Below are positions 10,922 through 21,944 of a stretch of DNA of 64,000 bases, in pieces. Location: assembly GCF_018812025.1 (NCBI RefSeq), contig NC_063052.1, positions 27,448,354 to 27,512,353 of the forward strand. Direction: 5' to 3'. Under the pieces are notes generated by a model. It saw only the letters and a program-made list of their open reading frames with translations. It was not told where the DNA came from and made no database searches. Both the position numbers and the translations under genes were made by a program. Position 1 is the first letter of the stretch. Each line of letters opens with the position of its first letter. Source of the DNA: Megalobrama amblycephala (taxonomy: Eukaryota; Chordata; Actinopteri; Cypriniformes; Xenocyprididae).

Positions 10922-12795
10922 CAAGGTTATAATCGTTAACGAAAACGAACGAAAAAACGAAAACTAGGTGGGAAAAAACATTGTCGTTAACTGAAATAAA
11001 ATAAAAACGAGGCATTACAAAAAAACGATAAGTAACTAAAACTGTAATGTGTGTTTGGCAAAACTAACTAAAATAAAATAAAATTATAGATTAAATGTCC
11101 TTAGTTTTCGTCTTCATCAATGTCTTTCATAGAGCAAATAACGTTTAGCTGCATTTCCTTTCCCTGCGTCTCTAACATACACGCGCGCACACACACACAC
11201 ACACAGCCCCTCCCGTCAGTGCACACCGAGTCTCCATGAGAACGAGTGTTCGACTTTGAAAGCAAGTTCGCTAAAGGTTGGTATCTCGTGAACACCTTTA
11301 CACAAACACACATTAAAAAGTGGTATAAAAATATTTTTAATTCTGTATATAACTTTGTCAGCGTGTTAATGTCGACGCGAGAAGCGATTGCTACTGCAGC
11401 ACGTTAACTAGACGCAATTTTGAGGTAAAATGCATTTGGGTTGTCGATGTCAAAACACTATATAAGCTCAGCTGTGATTCAAATATTAAATAATGTCATT
11501 TGTTTACTCTTACACTGAATATTTGCTGCTTCAATCCAAATGTGTTTGCATAGTTCACCCAAAATGAAAATTACTGTGAGAAAAAAATCAAGTTTACAGA
11601 GTTTTAGTGTCACTGAAGGTAAACCTGCGTTGGTCATGGTGGTTAACGTTACCTCTTAACGTGCTCTTGCTGAATGGCAAGGATTGCACTATGGACTATT
11701 GTACCTTTTGTATGTTTTCATTTTTTTTTTTTTTTAACTGTATTTTATTTTTCATAACGAACAAGCTGCGATGTCACATTTCCGCTGATTTGTTGTGTGT
11801 GCGTGAGGCGCGGGCGCGATCAAACAGCTGTCTTTGCAGGGGACTTGCCTCATCGTCATGGCAACGGTTCGTAGTCAGGTCAGATTACGTCAGAGTTGGT
11901 TGCCGTTTCTTGGATGCCCAGACTACCAAACTAACGCCGATTAAACATGTTCAGTCTCGTGAAAACCGACTCAGACCAACGCCAACAGGGGTATCACACC
12001 GATCCGATCAAACTCCAACAGACAAGTTTGTTGGCGCGGTGTGAATTGGCCTTTACACTGAATGTTTGCTGCTTCAATCCAGACGAGTAGGCTATTGTAA
12101 ATTTAGTATAGGGTGTGAAAATTGTACAGCTGTGGTATTTGTATAGGGTGTGAATTCTGTATAGAAGATGTGTAGATTTTTGGTAGATTTTTTGGCAATT
12201 TTGTGAAGGTGTCACACACACTAAAAAAAATTGAAAAGCTGTATTTAAAGTTTTTTTTGTTGTTGTTGTTATTTTTTTGTTATTTGTTATGTTCTTTTCT
12301 CAGATTGAGCTCCCTGACAATCTGACAGAAATGATTGAAAAGGCTACATGCGGTTCATGTATGTCTTCTTTAGTCTGTTGGCTCTTTAGGTTTTTTACTG
12401 GCACACGTCACTTACACATTTTGCACTTACTGCGAAGTGTCGAGACTGTTTACATATTTGTGCCCATATGTACATTTTATGTACTGGTTTTATTTTTGAA
12501 TGAATATTTTCTAAAATTGTATGATGTTTTTGTTGAGTTATTATTACACAATACTTTTTCTGACCTTTTTGAATCTTGCCCCTGACAAATAACCCAAATT
12601 ACAAAAAAAGACTAAAACTAACACTAAAACTAATAAAAACTAAACTAAAACTAAGCATTTTCAAAAAATAAAAACTAAACTAAACTAGCAAACCCACTTT
12701 AAAAACTCATTAAAACTAAACTGAATTTGAAAACAAAAAGTCAAAACGAAATAAAAATAAAAACTAATGAAAAATGCAAAACTATAATAACCTTG
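10922..12795. mobile_element. nonautonomous hAT element, perfect 8-bp TSD GTAGAAAT
   Basis: The left end CAAGGTTATAATCGTTAACG and the reversed right end CAAGGTTATTATAGTTTTGC form imperfect terminal inverted repeats. GTAGAAAT flanks both sides exactly (10,914-10,921 and 12,796-12,803). An 8-bp duplication is diagnostic for hAT transposition. Subterminal regions are rich in CTAAAACTAA-type repeats. No transposase frame is present. Inside, a direct repeat of about 28 bp (ACTGAATATTTGCTGCTTC at about 11,513 and ACTGAATGTTTGCTGCTTC at about 12,057) brackets about 545 bp that may be a later insertion. The 145-residue frame at 11,607-12,044 shows no recognisable domain. Confidence 0.88.
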
Positions 12796-12803
12796 GTAGA
12801 AAT

Positions 12804-13235
12804 GAACCGTTTGTAACACAGGTGTATCTGAACAGCTGAGGACCATAGGATGTGCTAAGCTATTAGTTAATTTAGTAGTGAGTATAAACTAATTTTATTA
12901 AATATAGTCCCATTGACATGGAAACAGCAGAATGAACGGAATGAACAAGGACAGCAGATGGTGTTTTCATTAGAAGGCGGTGTCTGATTAAAGAATAAAC
13001 TGCCTGATTTTGATAGCGTGTCTTCTCTAAGCTGATCATATTACAGGTTTTCTAATGTCATCACGGACAAACACTGACAAAAGAGAGTCAAAAAACTATA
13101 TTAAAATATTAAATATTAACAATGCAGTCACAGAACTGCACACCCGAGTGAAAACTGCCTTTCTACAGGATTATTTTAAAAGAATAGAATAAATATTTCA
13201 TGTATCATTTCAGAAAATATCGAATGGGTGGGTGT
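12804..13235. other. no recognisable feature
   Basis: AT-rich spacer between the hAT element and the minus-strand LTR. Confidence 0.4.
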
Positions 13236-13239
13236 TGCT

Positions 13240-14112
13240 TGTAGTAAATTAGCTCAAAACGGGAAATATAATTGTTATAAACTTGTTATAATTAATTATA
13301 AATATTTGGATCAGTTAATCAAATTAACTCATGTAGCTTGATTAATATTACAATCAATAATCTGTTCATCCAGCGAACACTCAGTACTGATCATCTATCA
13401 ACTCTTCAGAAAGAATATTTTCTGTGGCCACAGAACAACAACTCTTTCTCAGCATGTAGCTGTGATCATAATCATTAAATTGACATTGGTTTATAAGCAG
13501 ATCAGAATCAAATCGCAAGAATGTGCACAAAAGTTGTATTAAACTAAATCACAAACACATAACTAATCAAACAAACACATACATACAAATCACGCATACA
13601 TGGGAAATGAGAAAGTGAATTAAACTGTAGCATAACAGAAGAATGGAGCTATGAAAAGAGTCATTTAACGAGCTGGAAGAACCATCAGTTCTTCACGATA
13701 AAGCACCTTTGTTAAAGGGATTCACAACTTAATACTAAATCGCTGTTTAGTGTTCAAATGTATGATACTTGGAATTGCCTTAGATGTTGAAGAGTGTCCA
13801 AATATGCAGTCTCAGGAGAAATTCTTGATGGTTCGGTCCGATGGTGCTGAAGTTGTAATGCATGTTCATTCATTAGGCAGATTTGTCAACGAATTAGTGG
13901 AAATGATTCCAATTCTATGGGACTGCATGTCTGTTTCTTGTAGCCTGTACTTTTCTGAGCAAGCACTATCTACCAAGTGCCTTTGAAATGTGTGAAGGGA
14001 GCAAATGGTGATATTTCTCAGTGGGGAAACCAGACATCACAGAGTCTGAATGGGTGAGGGGTTGTGAAGATTCACTTTTACAATTGTGTGTTTGATCGAT
14101 CCAGTCGTTACA
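13240..14112 (-). mobile_element. 3' LTR of a minus-strand gag-only LTR retroelement
   Basis: Read on the minus strand it begins TGTAACGACTGGATCG (at 14,112) and ends TAATTTACTACA (at 13,240). These are the terminal motifs of the solo LTRs at 857-2,276 and 59,680-61,255. Its U3/U5 portion matches the solo LTR at 1,728-2,276 by eye. Immediately upstream on the minus strand is a polypurine tract (GAAAGGGGGAAT at 14,113-14,124), which makes this the 3' LTR of the element whose interior lies at higher coordinates. The flanking tetranucleotides differ, as expected when the other side is internal sequence. Confidence 0.8.
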
Positions 14113-14124
14113 ATTCCCCCTTTC
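14113..14124 (-). promoter_or_regulatory. polypurine tract of the LTR retroelement
   Basis: On the minus strand GAAAGGGGGAAT abuts the first bases of the LTR (TGTAACG). This is the position and composition expected of a plus-strand primer for reverse transcription. Confidence 0.7.
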
Positions 14125-14702
14125 GCACATTGTTGTCCATCCTATAGACAACAGTGTGCAATGACGAAGATCAGACATACACCTGACATGCAAGGCTGAA
14201 GGTTGTGGTGGTTTCCCTGGCCGCTGGTTTAGCTGGAAGCAAGGTTCAGGTCCCTGAGCTTGCTCACCATGTGTCCAGGTAGCAGTGACAGTGTCACCTG
14301 TTATCATGATGTCAGTTGGTGTGGGGCAGGTGGTTGTTTGTGTTTGCAGGAAGTGGTTATGGGAGTTGTAGTGTGAAGAGAGTTTCACACTGACCTAATG
14401 CTGTTGGCAGAAGGGCAGCAGGTGGTTGTTAGCGTCTGCTCTCAGTCAGAGGGAGTCTGAAGTTTACAGTGTCACTTGAGCTGGTCTGAGTGGTTTTGTG
14501 CGAGCTGTCAGATGCTTGTGCTTCCCAGTACTCCTCAGGTAAGTACTGTTAAAGGAGCTCTCTTACTAGTGTTAGAAGCTCCTGTAGGTCCAATGCAGGC
14601 ATGTCCAGTTGTCCCTGTGCAGCCTCTGAATGGCTGCTGTGTGAAGGGCTTGAAGGAGGAGGTTGTTGCTGCCTGCTGTTAGAGATCCTGTGGTGTCTGC
14701 AT

Positions 14703-16501
14703 TGTAGGGCATTGCTCGACAGAACCTACCAATGACTTTATCAATGAACAACATGATTGAACAAAGCTTCATTTTGGTCCAAAAGATCCATTTCCTGACA
14801 GGAAACGCCTAGCCTTAACCGGAGTGATGACGTGACTTCTTTTAACAAAGGACTCTGTCTAAAGGACTTCTTAGCTCATCAGCAATAAACTAATCAGAAC
14901 CCATCACGTGGATCTGATCACATTAAATCTATTGATTCTCTCACAAAACCCTCTTGTATTATCGGACGGAACAGGAAAAGACCCATCAACGGATTTAAAG
15001 ACGAATCTGTCCTATCAATACCTCCCTTGTGTTGACCATCCATCGTGACCCGGTCACTCGTGACTCCGGTCAAAGTTTAAACTATGCTTAAGGACTCAAT
15101 CTTGAATCTCAAAAGGGACAATTGTCGATTACTTAAAGTATTAACTATATACAGAATAATACATGCCATGATGTAATTACTAACATGTCTATTCAATGTA
15201 TTCAATATGTGGGTTTTCTTCAAATGCATTATTGTAATCATTGTTTTAATTAGGTCAGTCTAGTAATATGTGTGTAAGAAGTGTGCCATGTTTGAGTTCT
15301 AAATGCAGAATTTATAATTCTCTGTAATTCTGTGTGAATTAAACATTGAAATTCAGTATCAGGAAAATATTAAGAAACTTTATATTGTTGTTAATAAAAC
15401 AGGAGAATGTTCTGCAGATATCACGCGATGTGATCAATAGACAATAGACGAGGCGTGTCTAATCTCCGTAGCAACGTCTCATTGGAGGATCGCTCCCTTA
15501 AAACTATGCTGTCCGAACAAGCTAATGTCAGAAGCTGGAAGCCAGAAGTCGGTCAGAAATTGCTCGAAATCGGTCAGAAGCCGGTAGCCGAAACACCGCT
15601 ACTTTGACCACGGCGGAAAAGTCGCATGGGTCATTGATAACTGATTGACCGGGGCTGATTTTCCATCTAACACCCGATTTCAACCACGAGCTGCGCCGCT
15701 GATCATTCGACAGCCGTCACATCCAGACTCCAAAACACTTCGTGAAATATCTGACCAAAGTCTCCCAAGAAGAGAGCCGCTCAAGCAAGACGCTCAGCCA
15801 GCAGCATCCTTCAAAGCTTCCGCGCAACCCACAGGGCTTTCCCGAGAAGACGTCATCTGAAAGACAGCCAATCCAGAACGGGATTCCGCTGTACACGAGT
15901 CACGGAACAACCCGATTACCTCAGCTGTCACAGCAAACGCAGGTACAAGCAAACTTCTCTCTCTCTTGCTGGAAACTGGTGAAACTCCTTTAAACCTAAA
16001 GAATCAAGCCAAAGCTCTGCTTTTGTGATTTTCCTCAGGTTATGAGTTAAGTTAGCACTGAACTTGGGACTTTTCATAACTCATCAACTCCGCGAATGTA
16101 TGTGTGCATGTATGTATGTGTGTGTGTGTGTGTGTTTAGCCTTAGTTTCCTGTAATCATTAGAAGTAGTCAATAAATCTTGTTTTGATTTTCACATATAC
16201 GAGTTTCTTGTGCTGTGTATCAAATTACTGTCTTAAACTCAAATATCAAGTTACCTCTTGCTTATAATATAATAATTACAATAATAACAATAATCATAAT
16301 AAAATATTGTTACTGTTGGCCGCAGAATAATATTTTATCCAGAATTGGTAAAATACTCTAACCTCAATTTTCGCTGGACGAATAATTGATGAAGTGTTAA
16401 ATATTAATCCTGAATCATTTACAGTGAATCATTTACAGTTGATTCAATTCTTATTCCCTGTAACAATTAAATTGAGCTAATAAATAGGCTAAGTCCTTAC
16501 A
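14703..16501 (+). mobile_element. solo LTR inside the gag element, 4-bp TSD GCAT
   Basis: It begins TGTAGGGCATTG and ends AAGTCCTTACA, with GCAT on both sides (14,699-14,702 and 16,502-16,505). It has a poly(A) signal AATAAA at about 16,172 and a (TG)n patch at about 16,105-16,135. Near the 3' end GTTGGCCGCAGAATAATA and TTCGCTGGACGAATAATTGA parallel the minus LTR (GTGGCCACAGAAAATATT, TTCGCTGGATGAACAG). It is therefore the same superfamily as the LTRs at 0.9, 13.2 and 59.7 kb. It lies opposite to, and inside, the gag element, so it inserted later. Confidence 0.85.
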
Positions 16502-17155
16502 GCATGATGAGGATGCTTCCATCCATGGCTTCTCCCCGTGGTAGGTCTGGTACCTGGGTCTGTTGCCATGGTGACAGTTCTGTCCTTGGCTGGCCAGGAG
16601 CCTTTTGGAGAAGGGTTTTGCATTGTAGCAATGCTGTGTGCCTTCTGGTGCCAGCCCTGGGTTCTGGGTTTTGCAGGACACAGTTGTTAGTGTTGTGTTG
16701 TGTTTGTTAAAGGCCTTCTCTGTCAGGTCACGCAATTGTTGAATAGGTATTGTGTGGAGGCAGGCCGTAATGCCTAAATGGTGACTTAGAATAGGGTGGT
16801 GGTTTTGAAGGAAAAGGCTCTTGAAGCTGGTGTCCTCCATCCCAGGTTCATTGCGAGCTCTGAAGTAAGCTCGTCTGGGTCTGTGGTAGTACACATAGGG
16901 AGTTTCATGTCTGCCCTGTTTGCTGTCTAGGGCAGCAATCAGTTCACTATCAGACTCTGATAATTATTTTATGATGACTTGTTTCAGCTGCTGGTAGTCT
17001 GATTGGATGTTTCCTGGTTGCCGAGGCAGAAAGCGTCACAACTCTGGTCCGGAACTGATCCAGAGAAGAGTCTGTCTTGGTGTGTCACCCTGGTCAAAGA
17101 CGGCAGGAGGAAATCACTGTCTCATACACAACATGTTCTCCAACCAATATGACCA
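16502..17155 (-). pseudogene. gag capsid-like coding remnant
   Basis: The minus-strand frame 16,451-16,894 and its upstream extension to about 17,040 give a basic, capsid-like sequence. It contains YYHRPRRAYFRARNEPGMED, KSLFLQNHHPILSHHLGITA and IQQLRDLTEKAFNKHNTTL. The last looks like the C-terminal helix of a Gag capsid, followed by a Lys/Arg/Gln-rich nucleocapsid-like stretch. The extension holds in-frame stops and frameshifts. The reading continues, after the inserted solo LTR, at 14,702-14,113 as Pro/Gln/Ser-rich sequence. The Gag assignment is inferred from composition and position between the coiled-coil N-terminus and the polypurine tract. Confidence 0.6.
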
Positions 17156-17645
17156 TATAGGTTGTTTGTCACTGCCCAGGAATACGACCAATAGGAGCAT
17201 TTACTAAAGTGGCGCCCCTATTGACAACAGGACACTTTCATTTTAATGCATTGTTCCCTTTTACCTACGTCATATTTCGGGTTTCGCATAGCTCAATTGG
17301 CAGAGCATTGCAATATCAATATGCAATCATGTGATCATGTGATCGCGGATTAGATCCCAGGGAACGCATGTGCTCATAAAGCGTATATACAGGTTTAGGG
17401 ATGGGGTGGGTGTAGTCGTTAATAAAAAAATGAGTTTTGCTAAATGGAAATTGGAGAAATAGTTTAAAAAGTCCACACATTGCATTTAAATGAACACGCA
17501 TTTTGATTGGTAACGACAGTCACACATCATTTCATGATGACAGACGGAACACGACACTCATTATTTTTACGCCAGCTAGAGGGCGCATGACTTTAAAACG
17601 CAAATATAGGTCGTAATAAGGTGCTTGAAAAACGACCTATAGGGT
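17155..17645. mobile_element. TIR-bounded nonautonomous element with internal tRNA-like segment
   Basis: The left end TATAGGTTGTTTGTCA...ATACGACC and the reversed right end TATAGGTCGTTTTTCA...TTACGACC are imperfect inverted repeats of about 35 bp. The element splits the gag pseudogene between its N-terminal and capsid parts. No target duplication is clear. At 17,283-17,375 there is a tRNA-like core. Confidence 0.6.
17283..17375 (+). other. tRNA-like segment (SINE-type box A and box B)
   Basis: CATAGCTCAATTGGCAGAGC resembles a D-arm with box A (TRGCNNARYGG), and GGATTAGATCC resembles box B (GGTTCRANYCC) one substitution away. TTGCA and TGCAA could pair as an anticodon stem, but the spacing is too long for a functional tRNA. 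Best read as a tRNA-derived SINE head or a decayed tRNA gene carried in the TIR element. Confidence 0.5.
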
Positions 17646-18510
17646 GTTTTTTTTTTTTTTGGGGGGGGAGGACAGTCTCCTCATACAGTAGGTAGGTGTG
17701 GATGTCATGGTCTCCTGCAAGCTCTGGTGTGAATGCAGGGATGTGTCTGGTCATTCACTGGAGGTCTTTGAATGTCACTTCATGTGTTGTTTCAGGGTTT
17801 GTCTAAATTAATCCTTCTCCTTCTGCAGCTGCAGAGGCTCTCAGGAAACTGGCTGGTGAAGTGTTAAACAGAGGGCTTTGGCTACTACCCTCTTTGTGTC
17901 TGTGTGCAAGGTTAGGGGAGTTTGCACTGCTGATGTGAAGTTCAGCAGGGTACCATTTCCGTGTGGGGTCCATTTGCAGTTGGTAGGACTGTTTCAATTC
18001 TTTTTTGGATGTAGTTAAGCATGTTAAGCTACTCTTTGATGCTGCAGAATGGCCACAGATGGCCTTCAAGTGCCTTAGCTTTAGTCTCTCTCTTTAAGTT
18101 CCACATTAGCTGTTTTATCAGTGTCTTTGTTTGAAACAGTTCTCTTTCAAGGTCTTGTTTGGTGGCATTATCCAGCTGCTCTTGGTGCCCAGCAGCTGTC
18201 AGAGCCTCCTGAAGACTGGTGATCTCCTTCAGTTGCTCCATTCTGTCAGCTTCATTGTGCATGTCTGGTGCCTTCTCTCTCTGAGCAGAGTGGAGCTCTG
18301 TGACTTGCAGTTTTAGTTCATTTACCTCCTGTCGGAGGCCCATAAGAGCATGGGGCAAGGAGAAGATGGTGCTGGTCAGCTCTTCTTTGCTCAGGATGGG
18401 TTTTAGGAATCCATTTGTGTTGTCGTCTTGTTGTTCCTTTCTCTGCCATTGCAGGTTGTTAGCTGCTTCATGCTGAAGGATGTTCTTCACACTGCTCTGC
18501 TGGGTCTCCA
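17646..18510 (-). pseudogene. gag N-terminal coiled-coil domain
   Basis: The minus-strand frame at 18,490-18,029 (153 residues, opening at GTG; the open frame extends about 13 codons further up to a stop, with no ATG) is rich in Glu, Lys, Gln and Leu. Heptad-like stretches such as RQEVNELKLQVTELHSAQRE and ATKQDLERELFQTKTLIKQL predict a long coiled coil. A shift near 18,040 continues it at 18,069-17,803 (88 residues, ASKSSLTCLTTSKKELKQSY). A further frame reads IPAFTPELAGDHDIHTYLLY down to about 17,660, where the TIR element interrupts. An N-terminal coiled coil followed by a capsid domain is the order expected of a retroelement Gag. The missing ATG and the frameshifts make it a pseudogene. 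Confidence 0.6.
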
Positions 18511-18530
18511 GATGGTACTAATGTGGGGCG

Positions 18531-19437
18531 TGTAAGGTGTGAATAGCTGATGTGGGGCAGCTGGCAAAAGCATGGTGCTAAGATTTTGTGTTGGTGTGCA
18601 CAAATAAAAAATTGAGTATCTTTGTTGATGGGTCTGTAAGCAGTCAGCTAATGACGGGTTGTTTGTGTAGTCAAACTATTACTCACAACTGATGGTTCTT
18701 CTCACAGGTTTGGTCACTACGAGGGTAACAAATAAAACAAACTAAAATAAAACAATAAGATGTAATCAGAAAGGGAAAGGATGAAAGAAAGGTTTTAAAT
18801 ATTTAGTTTAAGCTAGGAGATATGGCTAAGCAGGTGTCACTTGTTCAAGTAAATGCTGCAGTAGACTCATAAAACCATAAGGGGCCTGATAGCTAAGCTA
18901 GCAGGGACAGACCAAACACCTCAAGGTCAATAAAAAGAAACAATAGGAAGTGTTTCTAGTTCTCTCTGGGGGCTTACAGTGAGTTTCAATGGTAACCATA
19001 CTTCGTGGACTAGGCCTGGCACTGATGAGTGAGGAGAGGTAGAGAAGAAACAGGGGTTAGGCTTCTAAAACCTGTATAGCTCATTAAAGAAACAACAGTT
19101 GCTAGAAATGAAAGCTCTAGCGTAAGTTTTGCCAGGAAGACTCAATGTTACGTCACCAATTAGTTTAGAGCTAACCAATCATTATCTTGCACTTGGAGTA
19201 TATAAGATTGCTGACACATGTTTGAGTTCGCAGATGCTGACGCTAACCTTCACCTCCATCCTCCCCACCACCACCAGGATGGTCCCACCAGCAGAGTCCG
19301 CAACCCTTTAGGTTCTGAGCTACAGACGGGGCCTACGCCAAAGAACTTTTACAACATTTTGCTTGCTGATTGTTAATAAATATGGTTGTCACGTTATCTT
19401 ACCTCCCCGAGTCTTTCTGGTAGAACTACTGTATTCC
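18531..19437 (+). mobile_element. LTR-like segment, plus orientation (start uncertain)
   Basis: A TATATAAG box (19,199), a poly(A) signal TTAATAAATATGG (about 19,372) and a terminal CCTTTACA (ending 19,437) give the order of a plus-strand LTR. A possible start is TGTAAGGTG at 18,531, but the flanking tetranucleotides do not match (GGCG and GAGA). An alternative is that 18,531 is the end of the 5' LTR of the minus-strand gag element. The similarity to the other LTRs is limited to the end motifs. Confidence 0.4.
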
Positions 19438-19683
19438 TTTACAGAGAGAGAAGATGGTGATTGTTAACTAACTAAAATAAGGTAAAAGTAGAATGTCCTT
19501 ATAGCTCTGGAAAACTAAAAGGAAAGATAAATAAACAATTTTATTTACATTTGATTAAATTCAACTAAGCTGAAAAGGGATATTCGGCCTAAAACCAAAG
19601 TAAATAAATGAAATAAAATAAAATAGAGGAGGAGCAAAGTCAAAATAAAATAACACAAAACCAAAGTATATGTAAAAGTATAT

Positions 19684-19923
19684 TTAAGCCCTGTCTTTTG
19701 TTCTAGTGTACCTAGTTGTCCCTTTCCTGTTTGTCTTTTTGTTTTTGAGTATAAAGTTGCACCAAAGGTGCTCTATTGGACTGAGATTTGATGACTGTTT
19801 AGGGCATTTGAGTATAGTGAACTCCCTTTCATGTTCAAGAAACCAGTTTGAGATAATTTGAGCTTTGTGACACGGTGTGTTATCCAGCTTAAAGTAGCCA
19901 TCAGAAGATGGGTACACTAACAA
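19684..19923 (-). pseudogene. Tc1-like transposase, C-terminal fragment
   Basis: The minus-strand frame has YPSSDGYFKLDNTPCHKAQI and then SNWFLEHEREFTILKCPKQS, LSPIEHLW. This covers the second catalytic Asp (LDN, normally QDN) and the NPIEHLW-type third acidic residue of a DDE transposase; the spacing between them fits DD34E. KLDN and LSPIEHLW are substitutions in usually conserved positions. The rest of the gene is gone and the tail after LW is frameshifted, ending in TKDRA. Confidence 0.8.
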
Positions 19924-20005
19924 TACTCAGGTAGGCTGTGACATTTAAATGATGCTCAATTAGTACTAAGGGGCCCAAAGTGTCCCAAGAAAATAGCCAT
20001 TACAC

Positions 20006-20905
20006 CAGTGGTTTCCAAACTGGGGTACGTGAGGTGACGGAGGGGGTATGTGAACAAAATGCTGAGTTTTGCTGTTCATTTAATTCTTCCCCACCTTAAA
20101 ATATCATTAAAACTGAGCATGTATTTCTTACAAGCACAATTCTGTAAATACATGACATCCAATCAAAATACCACATCTTTTGTGGTCAAAACGGACTGCA
20201 TCCATTTTCCACACAAGCAGCGTGCATTTGGGTGCATATAGGTTGCGTGCAGAGTCTGCTGCCTTAGCAAGTCGCGTTATTACTGCCGTTCTCGACAATG
20301 TACCTGTAGATTTAGCACTTACTAGCATGAAGAACAAAAATAGCCTGGCACAGAAAATGCATAGAGATCAATTTAAGATAAACTCATGATACGAAACATA
20401 CCATTTGTGAGTTCTTGTTTTTAATGTTGATAATACAGCAAGAATGCAAATCCAAATATCCACATGACTGCAAATGTGACATTTTACAACAGTTCAATAA
20501 ACAAAAAGTGATGTTCTTCACAGTATTTTTACTATTTGCTCTATTTTGCAACGAAATAGTTCCAATGAAAGCCACAGCAGAACTACAACACAACGCTGTT
20601 TCGTGAACGAATCTGCAGCTGAATGAATCATTCGTGAAAGTAACTGATTCAATGATTCATTCATAAATGCAACCTCTTGTTCATTACTGAATGAATGACT
20701 CAATGACTAACATATTAAGACAGTGACCTACTGCCACCTACTGGCGGTTTTAGTATTGAAAAGAATCACTTTTACGTTATCATCATTGCATATTTCTCTA
20801 CTGAACATTTTTTATTTATTTAAAACATTATTAATGATGTAAATGTATTTATAGGGAATGGAAAAGTCAGGGGGTACTCCACTCTAAAAAGTTTGGGAAC
20901 CACTG
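20006..20905. mobile_element. nonautonomous hAT element, perfect 8-bp TSD CATTACAC
   Basis: The left end CAGTGGTTTCCAAACTGGGG and the reversed right end CAGTGGTTCCCAAACTTTTT are typical hAT-type inverted ends. CATTACAC lies exactly on both sides (19,998-20,005 and 20,906-20,913). At 900 bp it is too short for a transposase, and the reading frames inside have no domain. It landed in the Tc1-like relic and is younger than it. Confidence 0.9.
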
Positions 20906-21226
20906 CATTACACCATTACACCACCACCAGCCCGAACTGTTGATACAAGGCAGGATGGATCCATAAAAATCCCAGTAGATCAGCAGTTTCTGAAATACTT
21001 AGACCAGCCCTCCAACACCAACAGCCATGCCACTTTCAAAGTAACTTTAATCACATTTCTTTCCCATTTTTTCCCCATTTTCCCACTCAGTTTGAACTTC
21101 AGCAGATCATTGCAACCATGTCTACATGCCTAAATGCACTGAGTTGCTGCCATGTGATTGGCTACATTGATATTTACATTAACAAGCAGTTGAACAGGTG
21201 TACTTATAAAAGTGTCTGGTGATTGC

Positions 21227-21944
21227 ATATGTGTGTGTGAGTGTAAGTAAGGTATGTTTGTCTGAATAAATCTGTCATGAAAATATTTATTTAAATGTTT
21301 ATATTTCATCACCAAATTGGAGAAGAAATTTAATTATATTATAAACTGCCTTAAGTGCAATTCAAATGTTCATTTACAACTGCATTTGATTATAAAATCA
21401 ACTTGATATTACACACAAACCACTGTTCTTACCAGAAAGATGTGGGAGCGCTTAGTCCTGCCAGGGCTGAGGTGCACGAATCCCTTCCAACATGAAAATC
21501 TAGAATGAAATGTTGAGAGAGATTAGAATGCATGTTAAGCAATCTCTCCAGAGACACAACTCAGAAAGAAATTAATAATCAAATTTAAACAGAATATCAT
21601 TTAATAAAAACTGTAAACCTTTCAATATAATGTAGAACAAATTGTTTACTTAAATGTATTTTTCTTTTACTTCTGGCATGTCCTGCAACAGACAGGCAAC
21701 CGCCAGTGATATTTAATGGAAATGATGGTATAGCTCTCTTTAGGTATTATACACCTCCTTAGTTTAGACAAACAATAGTTTTTCAACAACCCGACACCAA
21801 TTTAGTCACAGCCTTGAGGAACTGACATATTGGACCACAAAAAAAAAAAAAAAAAAATGTTACTCTTCATAAAGTCAACCTACAAATGGCTTACTTATAG
21901 TTGAGCCTAAACTAGGATGGGTCAAAAAACAAAACAAAACAACA
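21227..21944. other. no recognisable feature
   Basis: AT-rich spacer with a short poly-A tract at about 21,839-21,857. Confidence 0.4.

Larger units (their letters stand above)
14113..18530 (-). mobile_element. internal region of gag-only LTR retroelement (interrupted twice)
   Basis: The interior runs on the minus strand from about 18,530 down to the polypurine tract at 14,113. After removing the solo LTR (14,703-16,501) and the TIR element (about 17,155-17,645), about 2.1 kb remain. Only gag-like coding sequence is seen; there is no reverse transcriptase, integrase or envelope. The element therefore looks nonautonomous. A recognisable 5' LTR matching 13,240-14,112 was not found beyond 18,530. 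I considered a Bhikhari-like fish element, but cannot confirm that without comparison. Confidence 0.6.
19684..21226 (-). mobile_element. Tc1-like DNA transposon relic, split by a hAT element
   Basis: On the minus strand the terminal motif CACCAGACACTTTTATAAGT near 21,205-21,226 resembles the start of a Tc1-like inverted repeat. A transposase C-terminal fragment lies at 19,923-19,684. The hAT element at 20,006-20,905 separates them. The 3' inverted repeat is not found, so the copy is truncated at about 19,684. The family identification rests on the transposase fragment and end motif. Confidence 0.7.

Noticed and set aside
11607..12044. a 145-residue gene inside the hAT at 10.9-12.8 kb
   Set aside because: No transposase motif and a biased composition; lies across a probable inserted segment.
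17283..17375. a functional tRNA gene
   Set aside because: Box B departs from consensus, the anticodon arm is too long and the acceptor stem is not complementary. Better explained as a SINE or relic.
18531..19437. the 5' LTR of the gag-only element
   Set aside because: Its TATA box and poly(A) signal face the plus strand and it shows no match to the 3' LTR at 13,240-14,112. I kept it as a separate LTR-like segment of uncertain start.
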